This document shows, in pieces, positions 26,501 to 41,500 of a DNA stretch of 64,000 nt. Position numbers and translations under genes: made by a program. The stretch's first letter is position 1, and every line of letters begins with the position of its first letter. The stretch is from contig DDTM01000126.1 of the NCBI GenBank assembly GCA_002344075.1, forward strand, positions 67,982 to 131,981, written 5' to 3'. The stretch is from Bacteroidetes bacterium UBA2364. Lineage in GTDB: Bacteria > Bacteroidota > Rhodothermia > Rhodothermales > UBA2364. Under the pieces are notes generated by a model. The model saw only the letters and a list, made by a program, of their open reading frames with translations. It did not search any database and was not told the origin of the DNA.

Positions 26501-29500
26501 GAGCGCCAGCAGCATTGATCGTTGCTGTAGAGGTATTATTGACCACAACCGGATCCGGTAACGAAGCTCCGGTAATGGTTGCAGTATTGGAAATAGCCCC
26601 TGAACTACGCACTCGTGCCGCAATCTGAAGCGCCACTTGCTGTCCTAATCCGAGCGTAGCAATGCTCCACGTGTCTCCGGCAAAATTCCCTTGGCTGGCA
26701 CTGGCCGAGACAAATTCTAAGCCGGATGGCAATACATCTTTTACTGTGATGTTATCCGCACGATTAGGGCCGTTGTTGCTCACATTAAGCGTAAAAGTGA
26801 TTACTTCGTTTGCCGATGGATTTAGTTTATTAACCGTTTTGGTGATCGCCAAGTCCGCGCCAAGTGCAGCATTTACTACAACGAATGCGGTATTATTTGC
26901 GGTTATAGGATCAAATTCATTGGCGGCACTGATGGTGGCGGTATTGCGAATAAACCCGCTATTATTCACTTTTGCGGTAAGGGTGAGCGATTGGCTTGCA
27001 CCAACAGCCAATGAAGGCACACTCCAACGAGCACCATTAAAGGAACCCCCTGTCACGGTTGCATCTACAAATGTGAGGTCGGCAGGCAATAGATCATCCA
27101 CAATAATACCAGAGGCACTACGTGGGCCATTATTCGTCAGCGTAATAGTAAAGACGACATTTCCACCAATGCTCGGTGTAGCAGTATTCGCAGATTTCGT
27201 CAAGGCCAAGTCTGCACCAATCGGTGAATTAACTGTAGCAGACGAGGTATTATTGGCCGAGATTGGATCAAATACGTCGCTGGCCGAGATGGACGCCGTA
27301 TTTACGATAGCTCCTGATGCCCGGACTTGTGCGGCGATGGTCAAGATTACTTTTTCGCCCTTGGCCACTGTTCCGATGTTCCAAACACCATTGGTAAAGG
27401 CCCCTCGTGCGGGCGAGGTCGTCACCAAATCCAAGCCGCTTGGCAAGAGGTCGGTTACGGCTACACCACCTGCATTATCCGGTCCATTATTCGTGACTTC
27501 TACCGTATAAGTAATGGTTTCGTTTGGTGTCGGATTGAGTTTGCTTACGGTTTTCTGGATGGCCAAATCTGCCGCTTTTGCTGCATTGATCGAGGCCGTC
27601 GCTTCGTTATTCGCCAAGATCGGATCAAAAATATCGCTGGCAGAAACGAAGGCTGTATTGTTCAGGAAGCCCGTCCGGGTTACTTCGGTCGTAATTTGAA
27701 GCGTCGCACTTGCGCCTAATGGCAAGGAAGCAAAGCTCCAATTACGCGAGTCGAACGTTCCGGCTGATGGCACGGCAGAGACATACCGTAATCCTTCCGG
27801 CAGAAGGTCTGTTATGCGGATATTGGTTGCTGTATCAGGGCCATTGTTGGTAACCCGAACGGTAAAGACTACGTTGCTACCGACAGTAGGCGTGGTATTA
27901 TCTACCGACTTGGTGACGGCGAGGTCTGCCGCTTTGGTGGCATTGATGGTGATATTCGCCGCATTATTGCCCGGATTCACATCCCTTTCTCCGATATTTG
28001 CGACTGTTGCGAGGTTTACAATCTGGCCAGAAACATTCACGCGGGCAGTAAGATGTAACGTAGCAGATTGTCCTACGGCCAAGCGTCCGACCTGCCATGC
28101 ACTGCCAGAGAAGGTTCCGGCGCTGGTAGAAGCCGCTACAAACGTCAGGCTCGAAGGCAATACATCCTGAACCGTTACCGAGGAAGCCACATCGGGGCCA
28201 TCGTTTGTGACGATCACTTGGAATGTCACCTCGTTGCCCACTTGTGGGCGGAGCGTATCCGCCGTTTTAATGATTCGAACATCTGCTACCGGGGCCGTCG
28301 TCACCGCTGCACTTGCACGGTTATTGGCGCTAACCGGATCAAACTGGTCGGCGTGCAATACCTGCACTCGGTTGGTGAGCAAGCCCGTTCTCGTAACTGT
28401 AGCTTCTACCTCGATGCTCGCCGTACTTCCGGGATCGAGCGAAGGCACAATCCAATCTGTTCCATCGAACGATCCGACGGTGGGAGTCACCTTTTCCACA
28501 CGTAGCCCAGCAGCAACGGCTTCTTCTATGCGAATATTTGTTGCAGTGTTTGGGCCATTATTGCTTAGGGATACGATAAATTTAACCTTCTGACCGATAC
28601 CAGCTTGGGGCAGATCCACTTCTTTTCGCAAGGCAAGGTCTGCTGCTTCCGGTGCATTCAGCACGACCGTTGCACGGTCATCTTCGTTTGCGCCATTGCC
28701 CGGCGTAGAGTCGGGATCGGCAGGTGACGCCGAAGAAACCTCCGCCGTATTCGTAATCGTTCCTGGAACCAGTACGCGGGTGGTCATTTGCAAGATTGCG
28801 GATTCTCCCGATTGCAAAGTCCCAACATTCCACACACCTGCCACATATGCCCCCCGGCTTGCCGACGAAGACGACAAACTGAGTGAGGCGGGTAACGGAT
28901 CTGCTACACGCACATTGGTCGCGGCATTGGGGCCATCGTTGTGTATGGAAACCGTAAACACGACATCATCGCCAAGGTTTGGCCGTAGATTCGAGGCGGT
29001 TTTTGTGAGGCTCAAATCGGCGTAGGCACTGCCATTGATCGTTGCAGCCGAGCTATTGTTGCCCGCAAAAGGATCGGGCTGATCGGCGGCTATGGTTGCT
29101 GTATTGGTAATTTGGCCTATTGCATCTACCCGTACCGTAATCTGGAGCCGCTGAACGGCATTCGGAGCCATTGTACCGATATTCCAAACACTTGTTGAGG
29201 GGTTCCACACATTCGCTGGCGTGCTTCCCACCACCGTTAATCCTGCCGGAATTACATCTGTCACCTTCACATTGGTGGCCGTATTGGGGCCATAGTTCCG
29301 CACATTCAACGTAAAGGTAATCTCGTCTCCAAGTGTCGGCGTTACGTCATTGACCGTTTTCACGACTTCCATGTCCACCGTATTATCGGCGTTTAGCGTC
29401 ACGGCAGATGAGTTATTGGAAGCCACAGGATCAGTTGGCGTACCTGCGGTAATGGTGGCCGTATTCGTAATAGGCCCAGCAGTATTGACTCGTGTGGCAA

Positions 29501-32500
29501 TTTGGAGTGTTCGGGTTTGTCCTACGGGAACTGCGCCAATGTTCCACTCCCCTGTTGCTGTATCATATTCTGCGGCTGGTGCTGCCGAAACAAAGCTTAA
29601 TCCGGCAGGCAAGACATCCGAGACCTTCACGCCTGCCGACGCAACGGGGCCATTATTGCGAAGAGTAAGGGTAAACGTTACCACATCGCCTACTTTTGGC
29701 GCGAGGGTATTTGCCGTTTTCTTCAATTCGAGGTCTGCATTAGATGCCGCATTCAAGGTGGCGGTCGAGGTGTTGTTGACCGCAATTGGATCCTGCTCGG
29801 TGGCCGAGACGGTGGCAAGGTTCACAATGGTTCCTTTGTTCAAGACTGTTGTCGTCATGCTCAACGTTGCCGATTGGCCTACGGGTAAAGTTCCCACGGC
29901 CCATGTTCCGGCATTGTATGCACCTTGTGTGGCATTCGCCTGATCGAGACGAAGACCCGCCGGTAAAACATCCGCAACCGAAACAGCCGTCGCGGTATTC
30001 GGGCCATAGTTAGTGACTTTTACAGAGAACGTTACCCGATCTCCTTCGTTGGGTACGGCATTGTCTGTCGTTTTCACAACAGCCACATCTGCCGCCTGGA
30101 AAGCATTTACGCTCGCAACAGATGTGTTATTCACCAGAACCGGGTCTGGCTCGGTGGCGGATACAATAGCCGTATTGGTGATTTGTCCAGTTGCTGTTAC
30201 CGTTGCGGCAATCGTGAGCGTGGTGCTTTGTCCTACCGGAAGCGTTCCGATATTCCACACACCAGCAGCATAGGTTCCTTGCCCTGCATTGGCTTGATAG
30301 AGCGACATGCCGGATGGGATGGGGTCCGCCACGCTTACATTGGTGGCCGTATTAGGTCCATTGTTCTTTACAGTTACGGTAAAGGCCACGCGGTCTCCCA
30401 CTTTCGGGTCGAGTTTATCCACACTTTTGGTAACCGTCACATCAGCGGCTTGTGTGGCATTGATGGTTGCCGCAGACGTGTTGTTATTCAAGACCGGATC
30501 CAGCTCAGTAGCCGAGATCGTTGCCGTATTGGTAGTTTCACCTGTACTTGTGACACGCGCTGCAATTTGCAAGACCACTGATTGTCCCACTGGAAGCGCT
30601 CCGATATTCCACGTGCCACCTCCATAGGTTCCGGCAGTGGTATTCGCCTGTACCAATGTCACACCCGCAGGAATAACATCGGCCACTGTGACTGCCGAGG
30701 CCGCATTCGGACCAAAGTTCTGCGCTGTCACCGTAAAGTTAACGATATCCCCTACTTTTGGAACGAGGTTGTCCACTTGTTTGCGAACAGCCACATCCGC
30801 AGCTTGTGAGGCATTCAGGGCAGCACTGCTTTCGTTATTCACCATAATCGGGTCCGGCTCCGATGCCGATACAACCGCATTATTCATGAGCATACCCGTT
30901 GTATTCACCGTCACGGCCAATTGCAAGAGCACAATTTGCCCACTTGGTAAGGTTCCGATATTCCATGTGCCCGTAGCTGGATTAAAGGTTCCTTGTGTGG
31001 CGCTGGCCTTAATAAGACTAGTTCCTGTTGGGATCGGATTGCTCACGTTTACCCCGGAGGCATGGTTCGGACCAAAGTTTTGAACTGTTACCGAGAATGT
31101 TACGACATCCCCCACCTTGGGCGCAAGGTTGTTGGCGGTAGCCGCCACCCGGAGGTCTGCTGCTGTACTCACATTGACCGCTGAGGAGGACGTATTATTA
31201 GCCAACTCTGGATCGAACTGTGTGGCAGAAACGATCGCCGTATTCGTGAATCGTCCGTCTTGCTCCACCCGCATCGTCATTTCTAAGACCACACTTTGGC
31301 CAACGGGTAGGTTACCAATGTTCCACTCGCCTGCGGCATAGGTTCCTTGACTGGTATTGGATTGCAAGAGTGTCATGCCTGTCGGAACCACGTCATCCAC
31401 CTTTACATTCGTAGCTGGGTTCGGGCCGTAGTTCGTCACCTTCACACGGAAAGTTACGCTTTCGGCAGTACGAACGGCAAGGCGATCCACCGTTTTTTCG
31501 ACCGCCACATCTGCCGCCTGCGAGGCATTAATGGTGGCAGATGATTCATTATTCGCGGTTTGTGGATCCAATTCCGTGGCGGTTACAGTCGCCGTATTCG
31601 TCATGCGTCCGGTATTATTTATCCGAACCGTCAAGTTCATCGTCACAGCCTGACCAACGGGTAAGGTTCCGATCGTCCATTTGCCAGTGGCCGTATCATA
31701 AGCGCCTTGTGTGGTATTGTGTTGTACCAACGATATACCTGCTGGCAAAAGATCGGTTACGGAAACAGTCGTCGCAGGATTCGGGCCGTAATTCCGAACG
31801 GTTACGGTATAGTTCACGAGATCGCCTGTTTTCGGCGCATACACGTCTGCCGTTTTGGTAATCGCCACATCTGCGGCTTTCGAGGCATTCACCCAAGCCA
31901 CCGATGTATTATTCGCTATTTGCGGATCACGTTCGGTGGCACTTACAACGGCGGTATTTTGGATAGCACCTGTGGTTCCCACTCGAACGGTAATGTTCAA
32001 GAGTGCCGATTGACCGACCTCCATTGTTCCGATTGTCCAGACATTTGCATTAAATGCACCTTGCGTGGCCGAAGCCTGCACCAATGTCACACCCGCTGGC
32101 ACATTATCTGCTACTGAGACATTGGTGGCCGTATTTGGGCCATAGTTACGAACCAAAACGGTATAGGTAATCAGGTCGCCTTCTTTTGGTGCAAGATTAT
32201 CCACCGTTTTTTGGACAGCCATGTCGGCAGCACGACTGGCATTGAGCGTAGCAACCGAAACATTATTAGCGGCCTGCGGATCAGGCTCGGTGGCCGAGGC
32301 ATTCGCGGTATTGGTTATCGCCCCTTCGTTATCCACCCGAACCGTCATTTGCAAAGTAGCCGATTGGCCAACAGGCAATGCGCCCACCGTCCAGTTCCCA
32401 CCTGTGTATGCCCCTTGTGTTGCCGCACTTTGCACCAACGTCAGGCCGGCAGGAACAGCATCTACCACCACTACATTGGTTGCGGGATTCGGGCCATGAT

Positions 32501-35500
32501 TGGTGACGGTCACATTAAACGTTACCAAATCCGAAACCTTCGGCGCAAGATTGGAAACCGTTTTCCGCACGGCAATATCTGCCGCACGGCTGGCATTGAG
32601 CGTAGCCGTAGAGGTATTGTTTGCAGGAACCGGATCGGTCTCGGTCGCACTCACAACCGCAGTATTCGGGATGACACCCGTATTATTCACCCGTACTACC
32701 ATCTGCATGATGGCACCCTGACCGACGGCGATGCTACCAATCGTCCACGTTCCTGTAGCATAAGTTCCTTGTGTAGCCGAAGCCTGCACCAACGTCGTTC
32801 CAGCTGGCACATTATCGGCCACAGAAACATTGGTCGCCGGATTTGGACCGTAGTTTCGAATCACTACCGAGTATGTTACCAGGTCGTCGGTTTTAGGTGC
32901 GAGGTTGTCTGCCGTTTTCACCACCACCACATCGGCTGCACGGGTCGCATTGACCGTTGCCGCCGATATATTATTGGCTATTTGTGGATCAGGCTCGGTA
33001 GCGGTAATCGTGGCCGTATTGACAATGGCCCCGGTATTATCCACCCGCGCCGCAATGGTCATCACCACCGATTGCCCAGCGGCTACCGATCCGATACTCC
33101 ACGCACCTGTTCCCGCTACATACGTTCCTTGCGATGGGCTGGCCTGCACCAACGATAGGCCCGCCGGAAGGGCATCCGTTACGACGACACTGGTGGCATT
33201 GTTCGGACCATGATTTTGTGCTGTAATCGTGAAATAGACCACATCGCCGGCTTTGGGATCCACTTTATCCACCGTTTTCAGGACGGCCATATCTGCCGCT
33301 TGCGAGGCATTAACGGAGGCCGAAGAAGTATTATTAGACGGAACAGGATCGCTTTCTAGTGCCGTGATGGTGGCCGTATTGGTGATTATACCTGTTTGCT
33401 CCACTCGTGCAGCGATATTCATGACCACCGATTGTCCCGCAGCGAGTGGCCCAATGGTCCATTTGCCATTGGCTGGCGTATAGGTTCCGACCGATGTATT
33501 GGCCTGCACCAACGTGAGGCCAGACGGAACCACATCCGTTACCTGCACACCAGAAGCAGCATTGGGGCCATAGTTTGTAGCGACCACCGTAAAGTTGACC
33601 ACATCGCCCGTCTTGGGTGCCAACTGATCTACGGTTTTTCGGACAGCTACATCGGCGGTTTGCGAGGCATTCACGGTAGCCGAGGACGTATTATTAGCGG
33701 GAATCGGATCGGTCTCGGTGGCGGTAACAGTAGCACGGTTCGTAAAGATGCCTTCGCCCTCCACTTTAACAGTTAATGTGAGGGTACTAGATTGTCCAAC
33801 GGCCAAGGTTCCGATGTTCCAAACGCCCGTTGCTCCGGCATAGGTTCCTTGTGTGGCATTGCTTTGCACCAGCGTCAGACCAGATGGTAAGAGGTCTTGT
33901 GCTGCCACATTGTTGGCCGTATTCGGACCATAGTTGGTGACTTTAACCGTAAAGTTGACCGTATCTCCGGCTTTTGGTGCCGCCTGATCCACCGTCTTCA
34001 CCACCGCCACATCGGCTGCCGTACTTGCATTTACAATAGCAGAAGACGTATTGTTGGACGGGATCGGATCGGGTTGGGTGGCAGCCACAATTGCGGTATT
34101 GGTAATGGCTCCGGTATTGTTCACCAATGCCGTCAATGTAAGGGTTTCACTTTGTCCGACTGGCAAGTTTCCAATGGTCCAAACACCTGTTGCATAAGCA
34201 CCACGTGTGGCCGAGGCATTTTGGAAAGTTAACCCGGCAGGTAAGACATCATCTACCGCAACGGCGGTTGCATTATTGGGACCATGATTGGTCACCAAAA
34301 CCGTAAAGCTAATTTGCTCGCCTGTTCTTGGAGCCAATTTGTCTAATGTTTTATAGACGGCCAAATCTGCGGTTTGTGTACCGTTGATCGTAGCTGATGA
34401 CGTATTATTGGCTGTAATCGGATCTGTTTCGGTAGCCGATACGGTTGCCGTATTGGTAATGCGCCCGATATTATCCACCTTCACCGCCAATTGCAAGACA
34501 GCGCCTTGTCCAACGGCCAATGTACCGATATTCCAATTTCCGGCGGTATAGATTCCTTGTGTGGCATTGCCTTGTAACAAGGTGATACCAGCCGGAAGCA
34601 CATCATCCACCGCCACATTGGTGGCCACATTCGGACCATAGTTACGCACCGTTACGGTAAAGTGAACCGTATCGCCCGTTTTGGGGGTCAGGTTATCCAC
34701 CGTTTTGGCGAGGCCCACATCGGCGGCTTTGATGGCATTGATTGTCACAACCGAGGTATTGTTTGCTGTTTGCGGGTCTGGCTCGGTACCACTCACGACA
34801 GCAGTATTCATCACTGTACCCGTCGTGGTGACGGTAGCCACATAGCGTAACAAGGCCGATTGCCCCACCGGAATGGTTCCGACCGTCCAGACATTTGTAT
34901 TAAACGTGCCTTGTGTGGCCGAGGACTGCACGAGCGTGGTTCCTGCCGGAACGTTATCCGCTATACTTACGTTTGTCGCTACATTCGGGCCATGATTGGT
35001 CACAACAACGGTATAGGTAATATTATCGCCTGTTTTTGGAACGAGGTTATCTACCGTTTTCGTGACGGCCAAGTCTGCTGCCCGTGTTGCATTTGTGGTT
35101 GCAGACGAGGAGTTATTGGCCAAGATCGGATCGGGTTCGGTCGAGATTACGGTGGCAGTATTCGTTACCAAGCCCGTATTTTCGACACGTAACGCAATCA
35201 CCATTTGGGCGGCTTGTCCGACGGCTAAAGTTCCAACCCCCCATTGACTGTTTCCGGTGTTATATGTGCCTTGCGAGGTACTCGTGTTCAAGAGCGTCAT
35301 GCCAGTTGGGATCACATCTGTCACCGCAATGCCCGTTGCCGTATTCGGGCCATGATTCCAGACGGTGACGGTGTAATGAATGGTATCCCCCGTCTTAGGC
35401 GTGAGGTTATCCACTGTTTTGACCACTGCAACATCCACCGCCAAACTCACATTGACTGTTGCAGAAGAAACATTATTCGCCGAAATCGGATCGGGTTCAG

Positions 35501-38500
35501 TGGCGGTTGCCGTGGCGGTATTGGTAATCGGCCCGACCGTATTTACGGTTGCTATAATTTGCAACAACACACTTTGTCCATTCGGAACCGACCCTACGCT
35601 CCAAACACCTGTTGCTGCACTATACGTTCCACGTGAGGCCGAGGCATTTACAAACGTCATACCAGCCGGAATGGCATCGGCTACTGTCACATTGGTGGCG
35701 TCGTTCGGACCATTGTTTTTCAGTGCGATGGTAAACGTCACACGGTCTCCCATTTTAGGAGCAAGTGCATCTACCGTTTTGCGGATTTCCAGATCGGCAC
35801 TGGTGACAGAGCGAATGGTGGCCACAGAGGTATTGTTTGCCGGAATCGGATCAGGCTCTGTACCACTTATGATGGCGGTTGTCGTAATGGCGCCCGTTTG
35901 TCCAACTGTAGTCGTTATTAACAAGGTCTCGGCTTGTCCCGCCGCCAAAGCACCAATAGTCCATTGTCCGTTTTGGTATTGACCGCGGGTACTTGTTGCG
36001 GAAACGAATGTAAGACCAGCCGGAAGCAGATCCGCAACAGCCACATTGGTCGCATCGTTCGGGCCATTATTGCGGGCTAAGACGGTATAAGTCACACGAT
36101 CCCCTGTGTTGGGAGCGAGGTTATCTACGGTATTATAGACCGCCAAATCGGTAGCACGGTTTGCATTGATGGTTGCCTGTGACGTATTGTTGGCCGTCAC
36201 AGGATCGGTCTCGGTCGCCGAGGCAATGGCTGTATTAACGATGGTTCCAGTATTTGTGACCTTTGCCGCAATATTCATCACCGCTATTTGACCTACAGGC
36301 AGCGCCCCAATCGTCCATACGCCTGTATTCGAGGCATAGGCTCCTTGTGTGGCACTGGTTTGTATCAGCGAAAGGCCAGCAGGCAAAGTATCGTTCACCT
36401 GAACATTGGTCGCGGGATTCGGGCCGTTGTTCCGAACCGTAACAGTAAAGGAGATCACGTCATCGGTCTTGGGTACAAGGTTCGATACAGTTTTCGTGAC
36501 ACCAATATCCGCAGCTTTCGTCGCATTCACTGTTGCAGAAGACGCATTGTTGGCATTCAGAGGATCCGGCTCGGAGGCCGTTACGGTAGCATTATTGGTA
36601 ATGGTTCCGGTATTATCCACCCGCGCCGCTATTTGTAGGGTAGCAGACTGTCCGACGGCAAGCGTTCCGATACTCCACTGACCATTTCCGGCAGTATAAG
36701 TGCCTTGCGTGGTATTGGCTTGTAAATATGTCAAGCCCGCCGGAATCAGGTCGGTAGCAATTACCTGATTCGCGATATTCGGGCCGTGATTCGTTACGCG
36801 AACCGTATAATTGATGGTATCACCTGTTTTAGGCGTAAGATTATCCACCGTTTTCACGACGGCCATATCGGCGGCAACAGTGGCATTCAGGGTAGCAGCC
36901 GATGTATTATTGCCTGTGATCGGATCCGCTTCGGTCGCCGACGCAACAGCGGTATTAGTAATCGGGCCAACAGAGGTTATTCGGGTAGCCAACTGCATCA
37001 CGGCGGTTTGTCCGACGGCCAGTGTCCCAACGTTCCATGCGCCTGCATTGAACGTTCCCTGCGACGGTGAAGCCTGAACAAGAGCAAGGCTGGCAGTTGG
37101 AATCAAATCAAACACATTTACACCCGTCGCCACATTAGGACCAAGGTTTTGCACTGTGAGGGTCCACGTAACGATGTCATTTTGTTTCGGAACCAAGTTA
37201 TCCACCATTTTGGTCATCACCAAGTCGGCTGTGCGGGTTCCATTAATGGTTGCCTGAGAGACATTATTTGCCGAAATCGGGTCAAATTCATTGGCAGAGA
37301 CCGATGCCACATTGGTAATGGCTCCCGTCGCATCTACCCGAGCGGCAATTTGGAGTGTGGCACTACGTCCGGCCAATATCGTTCCAACCGCCCAATTTCC
37401 ATTGGTCATACTGCCTTGAGTAACGCTCGTTTGTTGGAGGGTAAGCCCTGCCGGTAGGACATCATTTAGATTCACCAACGTGGCGGTATTGGGGCCATAA
37501 TTCCGCAGATTTACTGTAAATGTTACCACGTCACCAACTTTTGGGGTTAGGTTGCTAACCGATTTTATCACTTCGAGGTCTGCAGCAATAGAGGCATTCA
37601 ACGTGGCATAGGAACTGTTGTTAGACGGAATAGGATCGGCCTCGTCTGCCGAAACAATGGCGGTATTGATGATTGTTCCACTTGCAGCTACGGTTCCAAC
37701 CACCTGCATCACCTCGGCTTGTCCAATACCCAATTGCCCAATAGTCCAGATCCCTCCTGCATAACTACCACGTGTGGTCGTTGCTACGACGGGTTGCATA
37801 CTGGCCGGGAAGAGATCGGTTACGGATACATTGTTGGCTATGTTTGGCCCAAAGTTTCTTACAGTTACAGTAAACGTGACTTTTTCTCCGACGTTTGGCG
37901 TGAGTTTATCCGACGTTTTATAAACAGCTACATCTGCGGCGCGACTGGCATTCAGCACCGAGACCGACGTATTGTTGCCTGTTTGCGGATCGGTCTCGTT
38001 TGCCGTAACGGTGACGGTATTGGTGAACGTTCCCGCTGCACTGATTCGAATGGCCAAATTCATGGTGACGGATTGATTCACTGGAATCGTTCCAATAGTC
38101 CAGAGGCCCGTAGCTGGTGCAAATGCGCCTTGTGTAGTGGCATGGGTCACGAGTGCCATTCCCGTCGGGAGAACGTCCGTCAAACGCACGTTGGTTGCGA
38201 TATTCGGGCCATAATTGGTTACACGAACCGTGTAGTTCACGATGTCGTCCACCTTGGGTGTTAGGTTATCCACCCATTTCGCAACCGCGACATCTGCCGT
38301 ATTGGTTCCGTTAATCATGGCCGTAGAGGAATTGTTCGTAGTCACGGGGTCTGTCTCCATGGCGCTTACTGTAGCGGTGTTCGAGAGAGGGCCAGTAGCC
38401 GTCACCCGTGCGGTCATCATCATAACTACCGTCTGGCCGGAGGGCATATTACCAATGCTCCAGCGTCCGGTAGCAGCATCATAGCTGCCTTGTGTGACAC

Positions 38501-41500
38501 TGGATTGTTGCAACGTTAAACCGGCGGGCAAGGTATCGTTCACCAATACCGTGGTCGCAGGACTTGGGCCGTAGTTGGAAACTTGTACCGTAAACGTAAC
38601 AATGTCGTCTAACTTTGGCGATAGGTTGGAAACGGTCTTACGAACGGACACATCCGCCCGAATGCCAGATGTAATAATGGCGTTAGAGGTATTGTTATTT
38701 GCTACGGGGTCAGGTTCCGTTTGGGCGGTCACACTGGCAGTATTGGTGATCGAGCCAGAAGCATCCACCCGAGCGGAAAGAGTCAAGGTGACTGACTGAC
38801 CTACAGGCAATGTTCCGATCGTCCAAATGCCAGTTCCAGAAGCAAAGGTTCCTTGCGAAGTCGTTGCATTTTGAAGTGTCAGACCCGCAGGTAGTTGATC
38901 CGTCACCGCCAATCCAGTGGCATTGTTTGGGCCATTATTCCGCACCGTCACAGTGTAAACAACGGTTTCTCCCACGATAGGCGTGGCCTTATCTATTGTC
39001 TTCGAGACTTGCACATCAGCCCGGATGGAACCATTAATCGAGGCTGCCGAAGTATTGTTGGAGGCAATCGGATCAGGTTGATCACTCGCCGTGACAGAAG
39101 CCGTATTAACGATGCTTCCGGTATTATCCACACGCGCCGCCAATTGTAGGGTAACGGTTTGTCCATTAGCAACCGCACCAACCGTCCACGTTCCGCTGGC
39201 CGCTGTATAAGTTCCTTGACTTGGGCTGGCCTGAATGAGTGTGAGGCCATTGGGCACAAGGTCGGCTACAATTATCCCTGTTGCATTGTTCGGGCCATTG
39301 TTGCGGAGTGTCACGGTATAGGTGATAGTATCCCCAGACTTCGGTGCCAAATTATCCACTGTTTTGGCAAGCGCCAGATCCGCTGCTGTTGCAGCATTGA
39401 TGGTCGCAGTGGTGGCATTATTCGCCGTTTGAGGGTCGGGTTCAGGCGTATTTGAAATCGTAGCTGAATTCACGATGACGCCATTGTTCGTGACATTGGC
39501 TACAATGTTCAGCGTTTCGGATTGACCCGAGGCGAGTACACCGATACTCCACAAGCCAGTTGCGGCGGCATAGGTGCCCCTTGTTGCAGAAGAGGACACA
39601 AAGGTCAATCCGGCCGGAAGCAAATCTGTTACACTAACCGCACTGGCCGTATTGGGGCCAAAATTGCGGGCTGTAAGCGTAAACGTGACCCGCTCACCTG
39701 TATTTGGGGCTAATTTATCCACTGTTTTATACAAGGCTACATCTGCACCACGGGTGGCATTAATCGTAGCCGAAGAAGTATTGTTGGCCGATACAGGGTC
39801 GGGTTCTGATGGATTTGCCACCAAGGCCGTATTGGTAATCTGCGCCGCCTGATCTACCTGTGCCGCCAATTGTAATACGGCACTTTGCCCAACAGGTAAG
39901 ACACCTACGGCCCAAACACCTGAAGCATAACTTCCTTGCGTTGCATTCGCCTGACGAAGGGTGAGGCCAGCAGGTAATAAATCCATGACCGAAACCGTCG
40001 TCGCAGGATTAGGCCCATGATTGGTGACAGTTATATTGTATGTAACCACATCACCTAATATTGGGGTTAGGTTACTTACTGTTTTTGATACCGAAAGATC
40101 TGCCGCCCGTGTGGCATTTAGGGTAGCCGTAGAAGTATTGTTGGCCGATACAGGATCTGGTTCGGTTGCAGAAACCGTTGCCGTGTTAACAATCGTTCCG
40201 GTTTGGTTCACCGAGGCTGTCAGTTGCAAAAGAACTTTTTGACCGACTGGCAAATTCCCAACCGTCCAAGTGGAGCCTGTAAATGTACCCTGGGTTGCAT
40301 TTGCCTGTAGCAATGTCAAAGCCGACGGAATGGCATCCGTAACCGAAACCGCTGTCGCAGGATTAGGCCCATAATTGGTCACCTCGATAGCGAAGACAAC
40401 CGTATCTCCTGTTTTAGGCGCAGCATTATTAACCGCCTTCGCAATAGAGACATCGGCTGCACGGCTGGCATTAATCGCGGCGGTTGACGTATTGTTTGCC
40501 GCTACAGGATCCGGTTCGGGCGTATTGGCGATGGTTGCCGCATTGGTAATCGTTCCGGTATTTTCCACACGAGCCGCCAATTGCAAGACCGCCAATTGTC
40601 CAACAGGCAAATTACCTACCGTCCAAATACCTGTTCCAGATGCAAACGTACCTTGTGTGGCATTGGCTTGTACGAGTGTCAACCCTGCCGGAAGTACATC
40701 TGTAACAGCAACAGCACTGGCTGAATTCGGGCCATGGTTTCTGGCTGTTACCGTAAAAAGAACTGTATCTCCGGTTTTTGGATCTAATTTATCCACCCCT
40801 TTGGCAACCGACACATCGGCAGCACGGGTCGCATTAATGGTCGCCGCCGAGGTATTGTTTCCGGATACAGGATCGGTTTCGGGGGTATTGGAAACCGAAG
40901 CGGTGTTGGTTATTTGGGTTGCGGTCAGGACGGTAGCCGTGATAACCATCGTCGCCGACTGGCCCACTGGCAAGGTTCCAATTGTCCAGACATTTGCGGC
41001 ATAATTGCCCGTTGTGGTATTTACCTGTGCAAGTGTAAGGCCCGCTGGTAGAATATCATTCAGCGTAACTGCCGAGGCGACATTCGGCCCATTATTCTGT
41101 ACCGTCACCGTAAAGTTAACCGTGTCTCCTTGTTTCGGAGCAGCATTGTCCACCGTCTTTCTCACTGAGAGGTCCGCTCCTTGGGTCGCATTGATCGTAG
41201 CAGAAGCAGTATTGTTGATTGTGAGCGGATCTGGTTCCGACGGATTGTTTACGGTGGCCAAATTCGTGATTTGGCCCAGATTGTTCACACGGGCGGCGAT
41301 TTGCCAAACAGCGGCTTGTCCTACGTTCAAGGTCCCAACTGTCCACGTACTTCCTACAACACTTCCTTGTGAGACATTTCCTTGAACTAAGGTTAGACCC
41401 GCTGGTAAGGCATCCAATACCGATACGCTTGTGGCCGGATTCGGTCCGTAGTTCCGAACGGTGACCGTAAAGTTCACCACGTCACCCGTTTTCGGCACGA

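Noticed and set aside
26662..27510. A 282-codon plus-strand frame, and dozens of similar ones across 22-56 kb
   Set aside because: They are antisense shadows of the DUF11 array. They recur with the repeat period and resemble one another only because the sense strand repeats.
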